Made by a program: the position numbers and the translations under genes. The notes beneath the pieces are model-generated. The model had not been told where the DNA came from. It searched no databases and was given only the letters and a program-made list of their open reading frames with translations. From Amycolatopsis vastitatis (GTDB lineage Bacteria > Actinomycetota > Actinomycetes > Mycobacteriales > Pseudonocardiaceae), in contig NZ_NMUL01000049.1 of NCBI RefSeq assembly GCF_002234595.1, positions 80,299 through 144,298 on the forward strand: 64,000 bases of DNA, in the 5' to 3' direction. This document shows, piece by piece, positions 36,088 to 45,156 of this stretch; position 1 is the stretch's first letter, and each line of letters opens with the position of its first letter.

Positions 36088-36179
36088 TGCACCGACACTA
36101 TCGCGCGGCGTTTTTGTTCTGTCCGGATGTCGTCGTGGTTCAAGTGCGTGCTGTGCTGATCTTCCTAGGCTTCCTGCTC

Positions 36180-36965
36180 GTGAACGAAGAGAACTCCAGC
36201 CGGGTGGCCGTCGTCACGGGTGCCGGTGCGGGCCTCGGGGCCGCGATCGCGCACCGGTTCGCCGCCGACGGGTACACCGTGGTCCTCGTGGGCCGCACCG
36301 AGTCGACGCTGAAGCAGACCGTCCAGGACGGTCCGGCCGGTGCGGACATGTATCCCTGGGTCGGAGACGTCTCGGACCTGGCCGCCATCACCGCGGTGAT
36401 GGACGGTGTGGCCGAGCGGTTCGGACGCCTGGACGTGTTGGTCAACAACGCGGGCGTGGCGATTCCCGGCACCGTCGACCAGATCGACCTGAACAGCTAC
36501 CGGACCATGATGAGCACCAACGTCGACGGCGTCTTCTTCGCCTCGCGGGCCGCGCTGCCCCACCTGCGGGTGACACGTGGGTGCATCGTCAACATCGGCT
36601 CCGTCGGCGGGCTCGGCGGTGACTGGTATCAGGCCGCCTACAACGCGACCAAGGGTGCGTTGGTGAACCTGACCAACGCGATGGCGCTGGACCATGGCCG
36701 GGAGATTCGGGTCAATGCCGTCCACCCGGGCGTGACGCTCAGCAGCCAGTTCATCCGCGACGCGCTTGCCGAGGGAACGTCACTGCGCGAACGTTTCGTG
36801 GATCGGGTGCCCATGGGCCGCCCAGGGGAGCCGGCCGAGGTCGCTGCCGTCGTCGCGTTCCTTGCCAGTGCTGACGCCGGATATCTCAACGGAGTGCACA
36901 TTCCCGTGGACGGTGGCCTGGCCGCGTCGAACGGCCAGACCAACCTGTACAAGATTGACGCCTGA
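36180..36965 (+). CDS. SDR family NAD(P)-dependent oxidoreductase
   Basis: A 261-residue classical short-chain dehydrogenase: cofactor motif TGAGAGLGAAIA, NNAGVAI, catalytic Ser in NIGSVGGLGGDW and YxxxK in YQAAYNATKGAL, with a C-terminal DGGLAASNGQ. The GTG at 36180 is taken because the Rossmann motif begins 12 residues later, as in the family. It is divergent from the AraC gene. Substrate unknown. Confidence 0.9.
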   Translation: MNEENSSRVAVVTGAGAGLGAAIAHRFAADGYTVVLVGRTESTLKQTVQDGPAGADMYPWVGDVSDLAAITAVMDGVAERFGRLDVLVNNAGVAIPGTVDQIDLNSYRTMMSTNVDGVFFASRAALPHLRVTRGCIVNIGSVGGLGGDWYQAAYNATKGALVNLTNAMALDHGREIRVNAVHPGVTLSSQFIRDALAEGTSLRERFVDRVPMGRPGEPAEVAAVVAFLASADAGYLNGVHIPVDGGLAASNGQTNLYKIDA

Positions 36966-37122
36966 CGCCACAGTCGCCGTCAGCCCGTCGGCCACCCACG
37001 ACTCCACCGGCGCCCTGGCTGGGATGGTCTTGCTCATCCTCCTGGGCGTGCGGATGTCGGCGGTGTCGGAGGCGGGGTTCGCGTCGGCGCTCCCGCGACG
37101 GTGACGGCCAGGGCAGCGCGGG

Positions 37123-37364
37123 TCATCGCGAGATCCCGGAGGTGCCGATCGCCGACGTCACACCGATGGCGCTCCCGCGGCGGCGGTGCACGTGGAGCGC
37201 CACAGTGGTGGTGGCGACGAGGCCGAGCGCGCCCAGGAACGGCATGACGAACGCCCCGTCAGCGAACCGATCAGGTAGGCGCCGGAGACGGGGGCGCGCG
37301 GAATGGCGAGGTCGCGGATCAGCGGGGCGACGAACACCGACACCGCCGCCGCCCGTCCAGGCAT
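37123..37364 (-). pseudogene. Frameshifted N-terminal remnant of an MFS transporter
   Basis: From an ATG at 37364 the minus strand reads VSVFVAPLIRDLAIPRAPVS then GAYLIGSLTG, typical of MFS helices 1-2. After a frame change it continues FVMPFLGALGLVATTTVALH and ends SAIGTSGISR. The gene is less than a quarter of MFS length. Its start lies inside the MerR-type operator at 37363-37385, next to the MerR gene. It is probably a decayed MerR-controlled efflux pump. Confidence 0.6.
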
Positions 37365-37385
37365 ACCCTTACGTGAGGGTAGTGT
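37363..37385. promoter_or_regulatory. MerR-type operator, copy A (MFS/MerR intergenic region)
   Basis: A 23-bp sequence with the dyad TACCCTTACGTGAGGGTA, identical over all 23 positions to 39499-39521 in front of the release-factor gene. The dyad and the AC-rich flanks fit MerR-family operators. It lies between the MFS remnant and the MerR start 73 bp away. Confidence 0.65.
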
Positions 37386-37457
37386 TGGCTGTGATGCCGG
37401 TCTCCGGTGGTGCGGGGTGCGTTACCGTTGACGGGCAAGCGGAGGAAAGGACCCGGT

Positions 37458-37853
37458 GTGGGCGAGCAGATGCAGATCGGCGAGGTGGCCGAGCGTGCCG
37501 GGCTGTCGCTGCGCACGATCCGCTACTACGAGGAAGTCGGCCTGGTGGTGCCGAGCGCTCGCAGCCAGGGCGGGTTCCGGCTCTACGCCGAGCCGGACGT
37601 CGACCGTTTGCTGCTGATCAAGCGGATGAAGCCGTTGGGGTTCCAGCTGGAGGAGATGCGGGACCTGCTCGCCATCCTCGACCCGGTCCCCGGCGGCCCG
37701 CGCATCGACAACCCCCAGGCCAGGCTCGAGCAGTTCAGCGAGACCGCCGAAAAGGCCTGCGCCGACCTGCGCGCGAAGCTGGCCATCGCGGAAGAATTCG
37801 CCGCACTGCTGCGCACTTCCCGCGCCGCGGGCGCGGGGCACCCCGCACGCTGA
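37458..37853 (+). CDS. MerR family transcriptional regulator
   Basis: A 131-residue MerR protein. Winged helix: MQIGEVAERAGLSLRTIRYY then EEVGLVVPSARSQGGFRLYA. The dimerisation helix follows and the C-terminal effector region is short and lacks the cysteines of metal-sensing MerR or SoxR. GGAGGAAAGG precedes the GTG at 37458. Likely targets are the identical 23-bp operators at 37363 and 39499, giving control of the MFS gene and of RF3. The inducer is probably a small drug-like molecule, by analogy. Confidence 0.92.
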   Translation: MGEQMQIGEVAERAGLSLRTIRYYEEVGLVVPSARSQGGFRLYAEPDVDRLLLIKRMKPLGFQLEEMRDLLAILDPVPGGPRIDNPQARLEQFSETAEKACADLRAKLAIAEEFAALLRTSRAAGAGHPAR

Positions 37854-37866
37854 CGCCCGGCGGACG

Positions 37867-39477
37867 TCAGCCGCCTTCGGCGAGCAATGGCTCCAGCACC
37901 AGTTCGGGGTGGGCGCGTTGCAGCAGCCGGACATCCATCTCTTCGCCGAACAGGGCCAGGTCGGTGCCGTCGAGCCGGGTGAGGACCTCGCTGCGCCGGC
38001 CGGCGTCGACGAGCGGACGCTGCGCCGGATCGGCGAGCCGCCGCACGGCCCGGTAGGACAGGTGCTCCAACCGGACCGGCGAGGTGAACTCGTGCTCCAT
38101 CCGGTGCGCGGCCACCTCGAACTGCATCGGCCCGACCGCGGCCAGGACGGGTGCGGCGCCGCCGCGGCGGTCCGAGCGCAGCACCTGCACGACCCCTTCG
38201 GCGCCGAGCTGTTCCACGCCCTTGCGGAACTGCTTCGCGCGGCTGAGATCGGCCGGCCGCGCGACGGCGAAGTGCGCCGGCGCGAAGCTGGGCAGACCGG
38301 GGAACCGCACCGGGGGCTTGTCGGTGTAGAGGGTGTCGCCCACGCGCAGCGCGGTGGCGTTGACCAGGCCCACGACGTCTCCCGGATAGGCGGTGTCCAC
38401 TGTGGAACGTTCCTGGCCGAAGATCTGCTGGGCGTACTTGGTCGCGAACGGCCGGCGGGTGGTGGCATTCGTGACGACCATCCCGCGTTCGAACACCCCG
38501 GAGCAGACGCGGGCGAACGCCACCTGGTCGCGGTGCGCCGGGTCCATCCCGGTCTGCACCTTGAACACGAACGCCGAGAACGGCGCGTCCAGCGGGCGGA
38601 CGCGGTCCTCGACGTCCCGGCGCGGCGCGGGCCCCGGGGCCACGTCGACGAGCAGGTCGAGCAGCCGGCGCACGCCGAAGCCGCGGACCGCGGCACCGAA
38701 GAGCACCGGGGTCGCGGTGGCGGCGGTGAAGCGGGCGACGTCGAACTCGCCGCCGCTGGCCTGCAGCAGGTCCAGCTCCTCACGGGCCCGGATCCACTCG
38801 CGGCCGAGTTCGCCTTCCGCCTGTGCCTGGTCCACGCGCAGCTCCGGTGCGGCGTCACCGCCCGCCGAGGGGGAGTACCGGATGAGGTCGCCGCGGTCGA
38901 CGTCCAGCACACCTCGGAGGTGGCCGGCCGGGCCGACCGGCCACGTCACCGGCATCGCCGCGAGGCCGATCCGCTCGGCCAGCTCGTCGCACAGCGCGAG
39001 AGCGTCGCGGCCGGGCCGGTCCCACTTGTTGACGAACGTGACGACCGGGATCCCGCGGTAACGGCAGACGTCGAACAGCTTGAGGGTCTGCGGTTCGAGG
39101 CCCTTGGCGGCGTCCAGCAGCATGACCGCGGAGTCGACCGCCGAGAGCACCCGGTAGGTGTCCTCGGAGAAGTCGGCGTGCCCCGGGGTGTCGACCAGGT
39201 TGATCACCGTGTCGCCGTAGGCGAACTGCAGCGCGGCCGAAGTGATGGAGATCCCGCGGGCGCGCTCCATCTCCATCCAGTCCGAGGTCACGCCGTGCCG
39301 GCCGGCCTTGCCGTGCACCGCGCCGGCCGCGGCGATCACCTTCGCGTGCACGGCGAGTGCCTCGGTCAGCGTGGACTTGCCCGCGTCCGGGTGGCTGATG
39401 ACCGCGAACGTTCGCCGTCGTCGCGCCTCTCCGGAGACGTCGCCGGTCCGGTTGTGCGTCGTTCGTCCTGCAGTCAC
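37867..39477 (-). CDS. prfC: Peptide chain release factor 3 (translational GTPase)
   Basis: A 536-residue RF3. GTPase motifs: G1 ISHPDAGKST, G2 region ARGISITSAALQF, G3 LVDTPGHADF and G4 NKWDR, followed by RF3 domain II and a C-terminal domain of the expected length. It recycles RF1/RF2 after termination and is not essential. GTG at 39477 is chosen (GAGGA upstream); a TTG four codons earlier is possible. Unusually, its promoter at 39494-39524 overlaps a MerR-type operator identical to that of the convergent MerR gene, with which it shares tail-to-tail ends 13 bp apart. Confidence 0.93.
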   Translation of the reverse strand: MTAGRTTHNRTGDVSGEARRRRTFAVISHPDAGKSTLTEALAVHAKVIAAAGAVHGKAGRHGVTSDWMEMERARGISITSAALQFAYGDTVINLVDTPGHADFSEDTYRVLSAVDSAVMLLDAAKGLEPQTLKLFDVCRYRGIPVVTFVNKWDRPGRDALALCDELAERIGLAAMPVTWPVGPAGHLRGVLDVDRGDLIRYSPSAGGDAAPELRVDQAQAEGELGREWIRAREELDLLQASGGEFDVARFTAATATPVLFGAAVRGFGVRRLLDLLVDVAPGPAPRRDVEDRVRPLDAPFSAFVFKVQTGMDPAHRDQVAFARVCSGVFERGMVVTNATTRRPFATKYAQQIFGQERSTVDTAYPGDVVGLVNATALRVGDTLYTDKPPVRFPGLPSFAPAHFAVARPADLSRAKQFRKGVEQLGAEGVVQVLRSDRRGGAAPVLAAVGPMQFEVAAHRMEHEFTSPVRLEHLSYRAVRRLADPAQRPLVDAGRRSEVLTRLDGTDLALFGEEMDVRLLQRAHPELVLEPLLAEGG

Positions 39478-39493
39478 GCATCCTCGCAACGTC

Positions 39494-39524
39494 GTAATAT
39501 ACCCTTACGTGAGGGTAGTGTAAG
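39494..39524 (-). promoter_or_regulatory. MerR-type promoter/operator, copy B (prfC promoter)
   Basis: On the minus strand CTTACA and TATTAC are separated by 19 bp, the overlong spacer typical of MerR-activated promoters. The spacer holds the dyad TACCCTCACGTAAGGGTA, identical to the copy at 37363-37385. The start codon is about 17 bp downstream of the -10, so the leader is very short. The gene-less stretch to 39890 shows only a diluted version of the motif near 39619 (AACGTCACGTGAGAG) and no gene. Confidence 0.7.
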
Positions 39525-39890
39525 GTGAGCCCTGCTCATGACGGCGGCGCCGGCCGGGGAAAGTGATCCCGCACTCAATCGACGCGGGAGCCACCGTCAC
39601 GAGCCGGACCCTCATCTAACGTCACGTGAGAGTTGCCGACGACGGAGGCCTCGCGTCACCGGTCCGCCAGGGTCATCGCTGCCCCCGACTCCGTCATCGA
39701 GCCGAGGAGCATCCCGTCCCCACCCCCGCAGGTGCCGTGATCAAGCCGAGCTAACCCCTCGCCGGACCAGCCGTTTCTTCATCGGGGCGGGCACTCGCTC
39801 GTCTCGCACTGTCCTGTCGTTCGACCGCGTCGTCGGCGACGTGGTGATCCTCGCGCCCGCGCGGCGCCCGAGCAAGTCAGGTCTTTCTCC

Positions 39891-41390
39891 GTGTCTTCAG
39901 TTGTTGCGTCCCTGCCCGCGTTGCTGCGCCGGCGACCGTCGTGGCTCTCGCCGAAGGTCGCCCGAACCGAGATCCTCGGCGGCCTGGTCGTGGCCCTGGC
40001 GTTGATCCCTGAGGCGATCTCGTTCTCGATCATCGCCGGGGTCGACCCGCGCATCGGCCTGGGCGCCTCGTTCACGATGGCCGTGGTCATCTCGATCGTC
40101 GGCGGCCGTGCGGCGATGATCTCCGCCGCCACCGGTGCGATCGCGCTCGTCGTCGCGCCGCTCGCTCGCGAGCACGGCCTCGGCTACCTCGTCGCCACCG
40201 TCATCCTCGGTGGGCTGATCCAGATCGTCCTCGGCTCCCTCGGCGTCGCGAAGCTGATGCGGTTCGTTCCCCGCAGCGTCATGGTCGGCTTCGTCAACGC
40301 CCTCGCCATCCTGATCTTCCTGGCGCAGGTGCCCGAGCTGATCGACGTGCCGTGGCCGGTCTACCCGCTCTTCGCCGCCGGGCTCGTCGTCATGGTGCTG
40401 TTCCCCAAGCTCACCAAGGTGATCCCGGCACCGCTGGTGGCCATCGTGGCGCTCACCGCGCTGACGATCGCCGCGGGCATCGCGGTGCCGACCGTGGGCG
40501 ACAAGGGCGCGCTGCCCTCGTCGCTGCCGGTGCCCGGTGTCCCGGACGTGCCGTTCACCCTTGACACCTTGAAGCTGATCGCCCCGTACGCGCTCGCGTT
40601 CGCTCTCGTCGGGCTGATGGAATCGCTGATGACCGCCAAGCTGGTCGACGACATCACCGACACCCCGTCGAACAAGACCCGCGAAGCGATCGGCCAGGGC
40701 ATCGCCAACGTCGTCACCGGAATCTTCGGCGGCATGGGCGGCTGCGCGATGATCGGCCAGACGATGATCAACGTCCGAACCGCGGGCGCCCGCACCCGGC
40801 TCTCGACGTTCCTCGCCGGAACTTTCCTGATGATCCTTTGTCTCGTGTTCGGCCCGGTCGTCTCCGACATCCCGATGGCCGCGCTGGTGGCGGTGATGGT
40901 CCTGGTCGCGTTCGGGACGTTCGACTGGCACAGCGTCGCGCCGCCGACGCTCAAGCGGATGCCCGCCGGCGAGATCACCGTCATGGTCGTCACCGTCGCG
41001 ATCGTGGTAGCCACCAGCAACCTCGCCATCGGTGTGGTCGTCGGCAGCATCACGGCGATGGTCATCTTCGCCCGCCGGGTGGCCCGGCTGGTCGAGGTGA
41101 CCGCCGCGACCGACCCGGATGGCACCCAGGTCGTCTACGCGGTGACCGGTGAGCTGTTCTTCGCCTCCAGCAACGAACTCGTCTCCCAGTTCGACTACGC
41201 GAACGACCCGGACACGGTGATCATCGACCTCACCGGCGCCCACATCTGGGACGCCTCCACCGTCGCCGCCCTCGACGCGGTCACCGCCAAGTACGCCGGC
41301 CGCGGCAAGACCGTGGAGATCGTCGGGCTCGACGCCGACAGCGCGCGCCGGCACGGCAAGCTCTCCGGAGAACTCGCCGGCAGCCACTGA
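39891..41390 (+). CDS. SulP family anion transporter with C-terminal STAS domain
   Basis: A 499-residue membrane protein with about 11-12 transmembrane segments (first: TEILGGLVVALALIPEAISF), conserved GGMGGCAMIGQTMINV and a C-terminal STAS domain from about residue 405 (VIIDLTGAHIWDASTVAALD). SulP proteins carry sulfate, bicarbonate or carboxylates. Starts at GTG. Its final 97 bp are duplicated, with changes, at 62183-62277. Confidence 0.93.
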   Translation: MSSVVASLPALLRRRPSWLSPKVARTEILGGLVVALALIPEAISFSIIAGVDPRIGLGASFTMAVVISIVGGRAAMISAATGAIALVVAPLAREHGLGYLVATVILGGLIQIVLGSLGVAKLMRFVPRSVMVGFVNALAILIFLAQVPELIDVPWPVYPLFAAGLVVMVLFPKLTKVIPAPLVAIVALTALTIAAGIAVPTVGDKGALPSSLPVPGVPDVPFTLDTLKLIAPYALAFALVGLMESLMTAKLVDDITDTPSNKTREAIGQGIANVVTGIFGGMGGCAMIGQTMINVRTAGARTRLSTFLAGTFLMILCLVFGPVVSDIPMAALVAVMVLVAFGTFDWHSVAPPTLKRMPAGEITVMVVTVAIVVATSNLAIGVVVGSITAMVIFARRVARLVEVTAATDPDGTQVVYAVTGELFFASSNELVSQFDYANDPDTVIIDLTGAHIWDASTVAALDAVTAKYAGRGKTVEIVGLDADSARRHGKLSGELAGSH

Positions 41391-41999
41391 AAGCCGTGGC
41401 AGCCGCCCGCGCGGGCGCGAAGTCGCGGGCCGCCCGCGGGCCCGGGCTCGGCTAGCCACCACGCAGTGCCTCGTCACCAGGGACGTCGGCGGTCGGTCCC
41501 GAAGCTGCCGACGTCCCTTCGTGTGCGATCCACAGTGGACACGATTTTATCCTTTGCTGACAACGGGTGACCTGGGTCGCCGGGTATCCCGCATTATGAC
41601 GATGGCGACCGAGCGACCGTGTGCGGTACCTGCGGTCACCGATCGTGCGTCGCCTTCCGCCGGATGACCGCACGTTCTTGTCCCAGCGGGTGCGACAGCC
41701 TCGCCCCACCGGGGCGGCTCGTCGCCGAGCCGGCCATCGTCCGGACCTTGGACCCGGCGGCGCGCCGCGCCGGGGGACGATCGCCGCGGCAGTGCTGCTG
41801 GCCGAACCCGGACGGCGCCGTGACGGAGGTGCCGCTGTGTTCCCGGCCGACAGCGCCTTGCGGGCCCCGCTGTGGCTGGCGGAGCGCGGACTGTGCAGCT
41901 GGCTCGCGGTCGGCACCCGGGTCCCCTGCGGCGGCGTGGCCCACCGTGGCGGACGGGTCCGGCCGGCCACCCGGTCGCCGGCTGCGAACCGCCTGACGG
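41391..41999. other. Gene-less stretch, no confident feature
   Basis: About 600 bp. A frame at 41621-42082 on the plus strand reads AVFPADSALRAPLWLAERGL in its middle and could be a fragment, but its ends look like shadow sequence and no family is recognised. A GTGA overlap at 42000-42003 would allow a minus-strand ORF down to 41452, also without protein-like composition. No hairpin, repeat or RNA was found. Confidence 0.3.
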
Positions 42000-42476
42000 T
42001 CACGGAGCAGCGAGGGGAATGGCGCCGGCCAGGCAGCCGTGCCGCTGCGCCGAGCTGCCCAGCCGGCCGACGTCCTCGATGATCAGAGCATCAGCGTTCG
42101 TGCACGGGTGGGGTGGCAGCAACACGAAGAGCACTTGCTGCTGGCGGCACGCGGCGCAAAGCCACGGCAGTGGTGGTTCCGTGAGTCCCAGGCCGACACT
42201 GAGGCGGTGCCCGCCGACATGCACCGTGACCGTCGACGGCGCCTCGGACAACTCCACGTGGCAGCCCGCGGCCAGCGGCCAGAGCCCGCGTTCCCACTCC
42301 CAGGTGGCCGGGACGGCCAGACCTGTCGCGCGCAGCATCCGGAAGAGCCGAAGGTGGTCGTCGTGGCGGCCGGGCTGCAATAGCAGCACCGGGTAGGAGC
42401 TGGTTTCTTCGTACACCAGGACGTCGATCTGCCAGCGGGACGGCATCGCCGTGCCGCCGGACCCCGGCGGGGTCAC
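42000..42476 (-). CDS. Hypothetical protein coupled to the orphan cytochrome b gene
   Basis: A 158-residue soluble protein reading PSRWQIDVLVYEETSSYPVL, ATWEWERGLWPLAAGCHVEL, TVHVGGHRLSVGLGL and LPWLCAACRQQQVLFVLLPP. The GTG overlaps the QcrB stop by 4 bp, so translation is coupled. Composition is clearly protein-like. It has a CAAC pair that could bind metal or form a disulfide. Not recognised; the coupling suggests a role with this cytochrome b. Confidence 0.6.
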   Translation of the reverse strand: MTPPGSGGTAMPSRWQIDVLVYEETSSYPVLLLQPGRHDDHLRLFRMLRATGLAVPATWEWERGLWPLAAGCHVELSEAPSTVTVHVGGHRLSVGLGLTEPPLPWLCAACRQQQVLFVLLPPHPCTNADALIIEDVGRLGSSAQRHGCLAGAIPLAAP

Positions 42477-44101
42477 GGCTTGGCCTCGCCGGCTTGGGGC
42501 TCGCCCCCGAGACCTTGCCGCGTCTCGCCGCGGCGGGCAGCTGCCTCGAGGGCGGCGGTCTCTTCCGGCGGGTCGGGCCGCAGCAGGCTGCCGGGCACCG
42601 GGTGCCCGGCAGCGCCGAGCTTGTTGGGCTTCTTCGGCACCGGCGCGCCCTGGTAGGTCAGCGCCCGGCCGTCGAGTGGCTGGTGGATCTCCGCGTAGTG
42701 CCCGGACGGCGCGCGGGTGATGATGCCGGTTTCGAGGCCGTGCTCGAGCACCTCGTGATCGGAGTGCTGAAGCGCGAGGCAAACGCGGTAGGTGATCAGG
42801 TACGCGACCGGCGGGGCGATCAGCAGCCCGATGCGCCCGGCCCAGGTCGTCGCGTTGAGCGAGAGGTCGAACTGCAGGGCGAGGATGTCGTTGAACGACG
42901 AGAGCGTCAGGACGCCGTAGAACGCCAGCGCCATCATGCCGATGCTCGTCCGGACGGGGACGTCGCGCGGGCGCTGGACGAGGTTGTGGTGGGCCGTGTC
43001 GCCGGAAAGGCGGCGTTCGAGCCACGGGTAGGCGATCAGGGCGCCGATGAGCACCGTGATCCCGATCGCGCCGGCGAAGAACACCGGCGGCACGGTGTAC
43101 CGGCCGAGGTAGAGCTCCCACGGCGGGTAGACGCGCAGGAGGCCGTCGGCCCAGCCCATGTACCAGTCCGGCTGGGAGCCGGCGGAGACCTTCGACGGGT
43201 CGTAGGGGCCGAACTTCCACACCGGGTTGATCTGGAACAGCCCGGACATCAGGGCGAGGATGCCGGTGACGAGCGCGAAGAACGCGCCGCCCTTGAGCGC
43301 GAACACGGGCAGGATCCGGACGCCGACGACGTTGGCCTCCTTGCGCCGGACGCCGGGGAACTGGGTGTGCTTCTGGTACCAGACCAGGGCCAGGTGCACG
43401 CCGACGAGCGCCAGCATGATCCCCGGCAGCAGGAGGATGTGGATCGTGTAGAGGCGGGGGATGATGACGTCGCCGGGGAACTCGCCGCCGAAGAGGGCCC
43501 AGTGGATCCACGTGCCGACCACCGGCACCGACAGGACGATGCCGGACAGCGTCGCGCGGATGCCGGTGCCCGAGAGCAGGTCGTCGGGCAGGGAGTAGCC
43601 GAAGAACCCTTCGAACATGCCGAGGACCAGCAACAAGACGCCGATGACCCAGTTGGCTTCGCGGGGACGGCGGAAGGCTCCGGTGAAGAAGATCCGGAAC
43701 ATGTGCACCATCATCGCGCCGACGAAGATCAGCGCCGCCCAGTGGTGCAGCTGCCGCATGAACAGCCCGCCGCGGACCTCGAAGGAGAGGTCGAGGGTGG
43801 TCGCGAACGCCCGCGAGATCGGGACGCCGCGCAGGTCGGCGTAGGCGCCTTGGTAGGTGACCTCTTGCATCGAAGGGTCGAAGAACAGCGTCAGGTACAC
43901 GCCGCTGAGCAAGAGCACGATGAAGCTGTAGAGCGCCACTTCGCCGAGCAGGAACGACCAGTGCGTCGGGAAGACCTTGTTGAACTGCCGGCGCAGTCCG
44001 CCGGCGGCGTGGAGCCGCTGGTCGGCGGAATCGGCCGTCGCAGCCGCTGCGCGAGTGGCGCGGCCGGGACCCCGGGTCGGGGAAAGGTGACTCGGGCTCA
44101 T
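42473..44101 (-). CDS. qcrB: Orphan cytochrome bc1 complex cytochrome b subunit (QcrB-like)
   Basis: A 542-residue actinobacterial-type cytochrome b. It has the heme-binding helices with paired histidines (QLHHWAALIFVGAMMVHMFR; LYTIHILLLPGIMLALVGVH), a quinone-site PDWYMGWADGLLR segment and the actinobacterial C-terminal extension. In actinomycetes QcrB is normally in a qcrCAB cluster beside cytochrome c oxidase genes; here neither qcrC nor qcrA is present. It sits between a formate/nitrite channel and a small unknown gene, likely a second, specialised copy. Confidence 0.92.
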   Translation of the reverse strand: MSPSHLSPTRGPGRATRAAAATADSADQRLHAAGGLRRQFNKVFPTHWSFLLGEVALYSFIVLLLSGVYLTLFFDPSMQEVTYQGAYADLRGVPISRAFATTLDLSFEVRGGLFMRQLHHWAALIFVGAMMVHMFRIFFTGAFRRPREANWVIGVLLLVLGMFEGFFGYSLPDDLLSGTGIRATLSGIVLSVPVVGTWIHWALFGGEFPGDVIIPRLYTIHILLLPGIMLALVGVHLALVWYQKHTQFPGVRRKEANVVGVRILPVFALKGGAFFALVTGILALMSGLFQINPVWKFGPYDPSKVSAGSQPDWYMGWADGLLRVYPPWELYLGRYTVPPVFFAGAIGITVLIGALIAYPWLERRLSGDTAHHNLVQRPRDVPVRTSIGMMALAFYGVLTLSSFNDILALQFDLSLNATTWAGRIGLLIAPPVAYLITYRVCLALQHSDHEVLEHGLETGIITRAPSGHYAEIHQPLDGRALTYQGAPVPKKPNKLGAAGHPVPGSLLRPDPPEETAALEAAARRGETRQGLGGEPQAGEAKP

Positions 44102-44289
44102 GATTCCTCCGCGCGGATCGGCGACCGTCCAGCGCGCATACCCGCACTCGCTCGCGAGAACCTGGGTTCCGGCAGAATTTCCGCGCTCAGCCCGGGATCG
44201 GTGTCATCGCGGTCTCCGTCCTCGACAGAACCGGCAGGTACCCACTGCGGCTCAGGGGCGACCCGGCGCGGAATCCTTCGACGAGCCAC
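44098..44289 (-). CDS. Possible 63-residue hydrophilic protein
   Basis: A GTG-started frame beginning ARRRIPRRVAPEPQWVPAGS and ending RSPIRAEES. It begins 13 bp after the FNT stop and its stop overlaps the QcrB start (ATGA), an arrangement that suggests translational coupling. There is no membrane segment and no recognised domain. No good ribosome site is visible, so it may only be leader sequence. Confidence 0.35.
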   Translation of the reverse strand: MARRRIPRRVAPEPQWVPAGSVEDGDRDDTDPGLSAEILPEPRFSRASAGMRAGRSPIRAEES

Positions 44290-44301
44290 CGGAGCAACCG
44301 G

Positions 44302-45156
44302 TCAGGTGGCCTCATCGTCGGCTTCTTCGCGGGCGTCGTCGTGCGCCTCTTCGACCCGGTGTGACACCCGGAGCAGCCGGATCGAGGTGACCAGGCCGAC
44401 GCCGCCCAGGATGTTGCCCAGCGACGACCAGGCCAAAGCCACGGCCCAACCGCCCCAGGTGTAGTGCGCCGAGCCGCTCAGCAGGCCGGCGAACATGATG
44501 ATCGAGTCGAGCACCGAGTGGAACAGCTGTGCTGCAACGAGCAGGAACGACATGGCGACCGCGGCGACGATCTTGACGCCCATGTCGTCGGTCGAGTGCT
44601 GCATCCGGGTCATCAGCGTGATCACCGCGCCGGCCAGCACGGCCAGCAGCAACGAGCGCCAGGAGATGCCCAGTGTGGCGTAGTGAAGACCGTTCGCAGC
44701 CGCGGTTTCGCGAAGTGCGGGCAGCGCGACGACGATCATGCCGGCCATCACGAAACCCCCGGCGAGGTTCGCGACCAGGGTGACCAGCCACAGCCGCAGC
44801 AACCGCAGCCAGGTACCCCTGCCGGACGCCAGCGCGGTGACCGGGACGAGGAAGTTTTCGGTGAACAGCTCGCTGCGCGCGAGCAGCAGCGCGATGAACC
44901 CGATGGTGAACGCGGCGGAAGCCAGCAGCGGCTGCCCGGTCTCGTGCTCGACGACCAGGTAGGCCAGCACTCCCACGGCGACGTCGACGCCGCCGAGCAG
45001 GCCGGTGGCCGCCAGCGGCAGCAGCGGGCGGCCGAGCCGGTCGCGGCCTTCGGCGACGATCCGGTCGAACGCTTCCTCGAGTTCCGGTTCGTCCCGGCTC
45101 CCGGCCGGTGACCGCACCGGCAGGGTCTCGTCCTGGTCGATCGATTCGCCTGGCAT
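44302..45156 (-). CDS. Formate/nitrite transporter (FNT) family channel
   Basis: A 284-residue protein with a charged N-terminus (to about residue 50), six hydrophobic segments and FNT-type half-helix motifs (ARSELFTENFLVPVTALASG; the second loop near LLSGSAHYTWGGWAVA). The N-terminal charged extension and acidic tail (EEAHDDAREEADDEAT) are typical of actinobacterial members. ATG at 45156 is preferred because GGGAG lies 7 bp upstream. It would pass formate or nitrite across the membrane. It is followed at short spacing by the small ORF and QcrB. Confidence 0.9.
   Translation of the reverse strand: MPGESIDQDETLPVRSPAGSRDEPELEEAFDRIVAEGRDRLGRPLLPLAATGLLGGVDVAVGVLAYLVVEHETGQPLLASAAFTIGFIALLLARSELFTENFLVPVTALASGRGTWLRLLRLWLVTLVANLAGGFVMAGMIVVALPALRETAAANGLHYATLGISWRSLLLAVLAGAVITLMTRMQHSTDDMGVKIVAAVAMSFLLVAAQLFHSVLDSIIMFAGLLSGSAHYTWGGWAVALAWSSLGNILGGVGLVTSIRLLRVSHRVEEAHDDAREEADDEAT

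Noticed and set aside
42494..44464. 656-residue plus-strand ORF opposite QcrB
   Set aside because: Antisense to a strongly recognisable cytochrome b.
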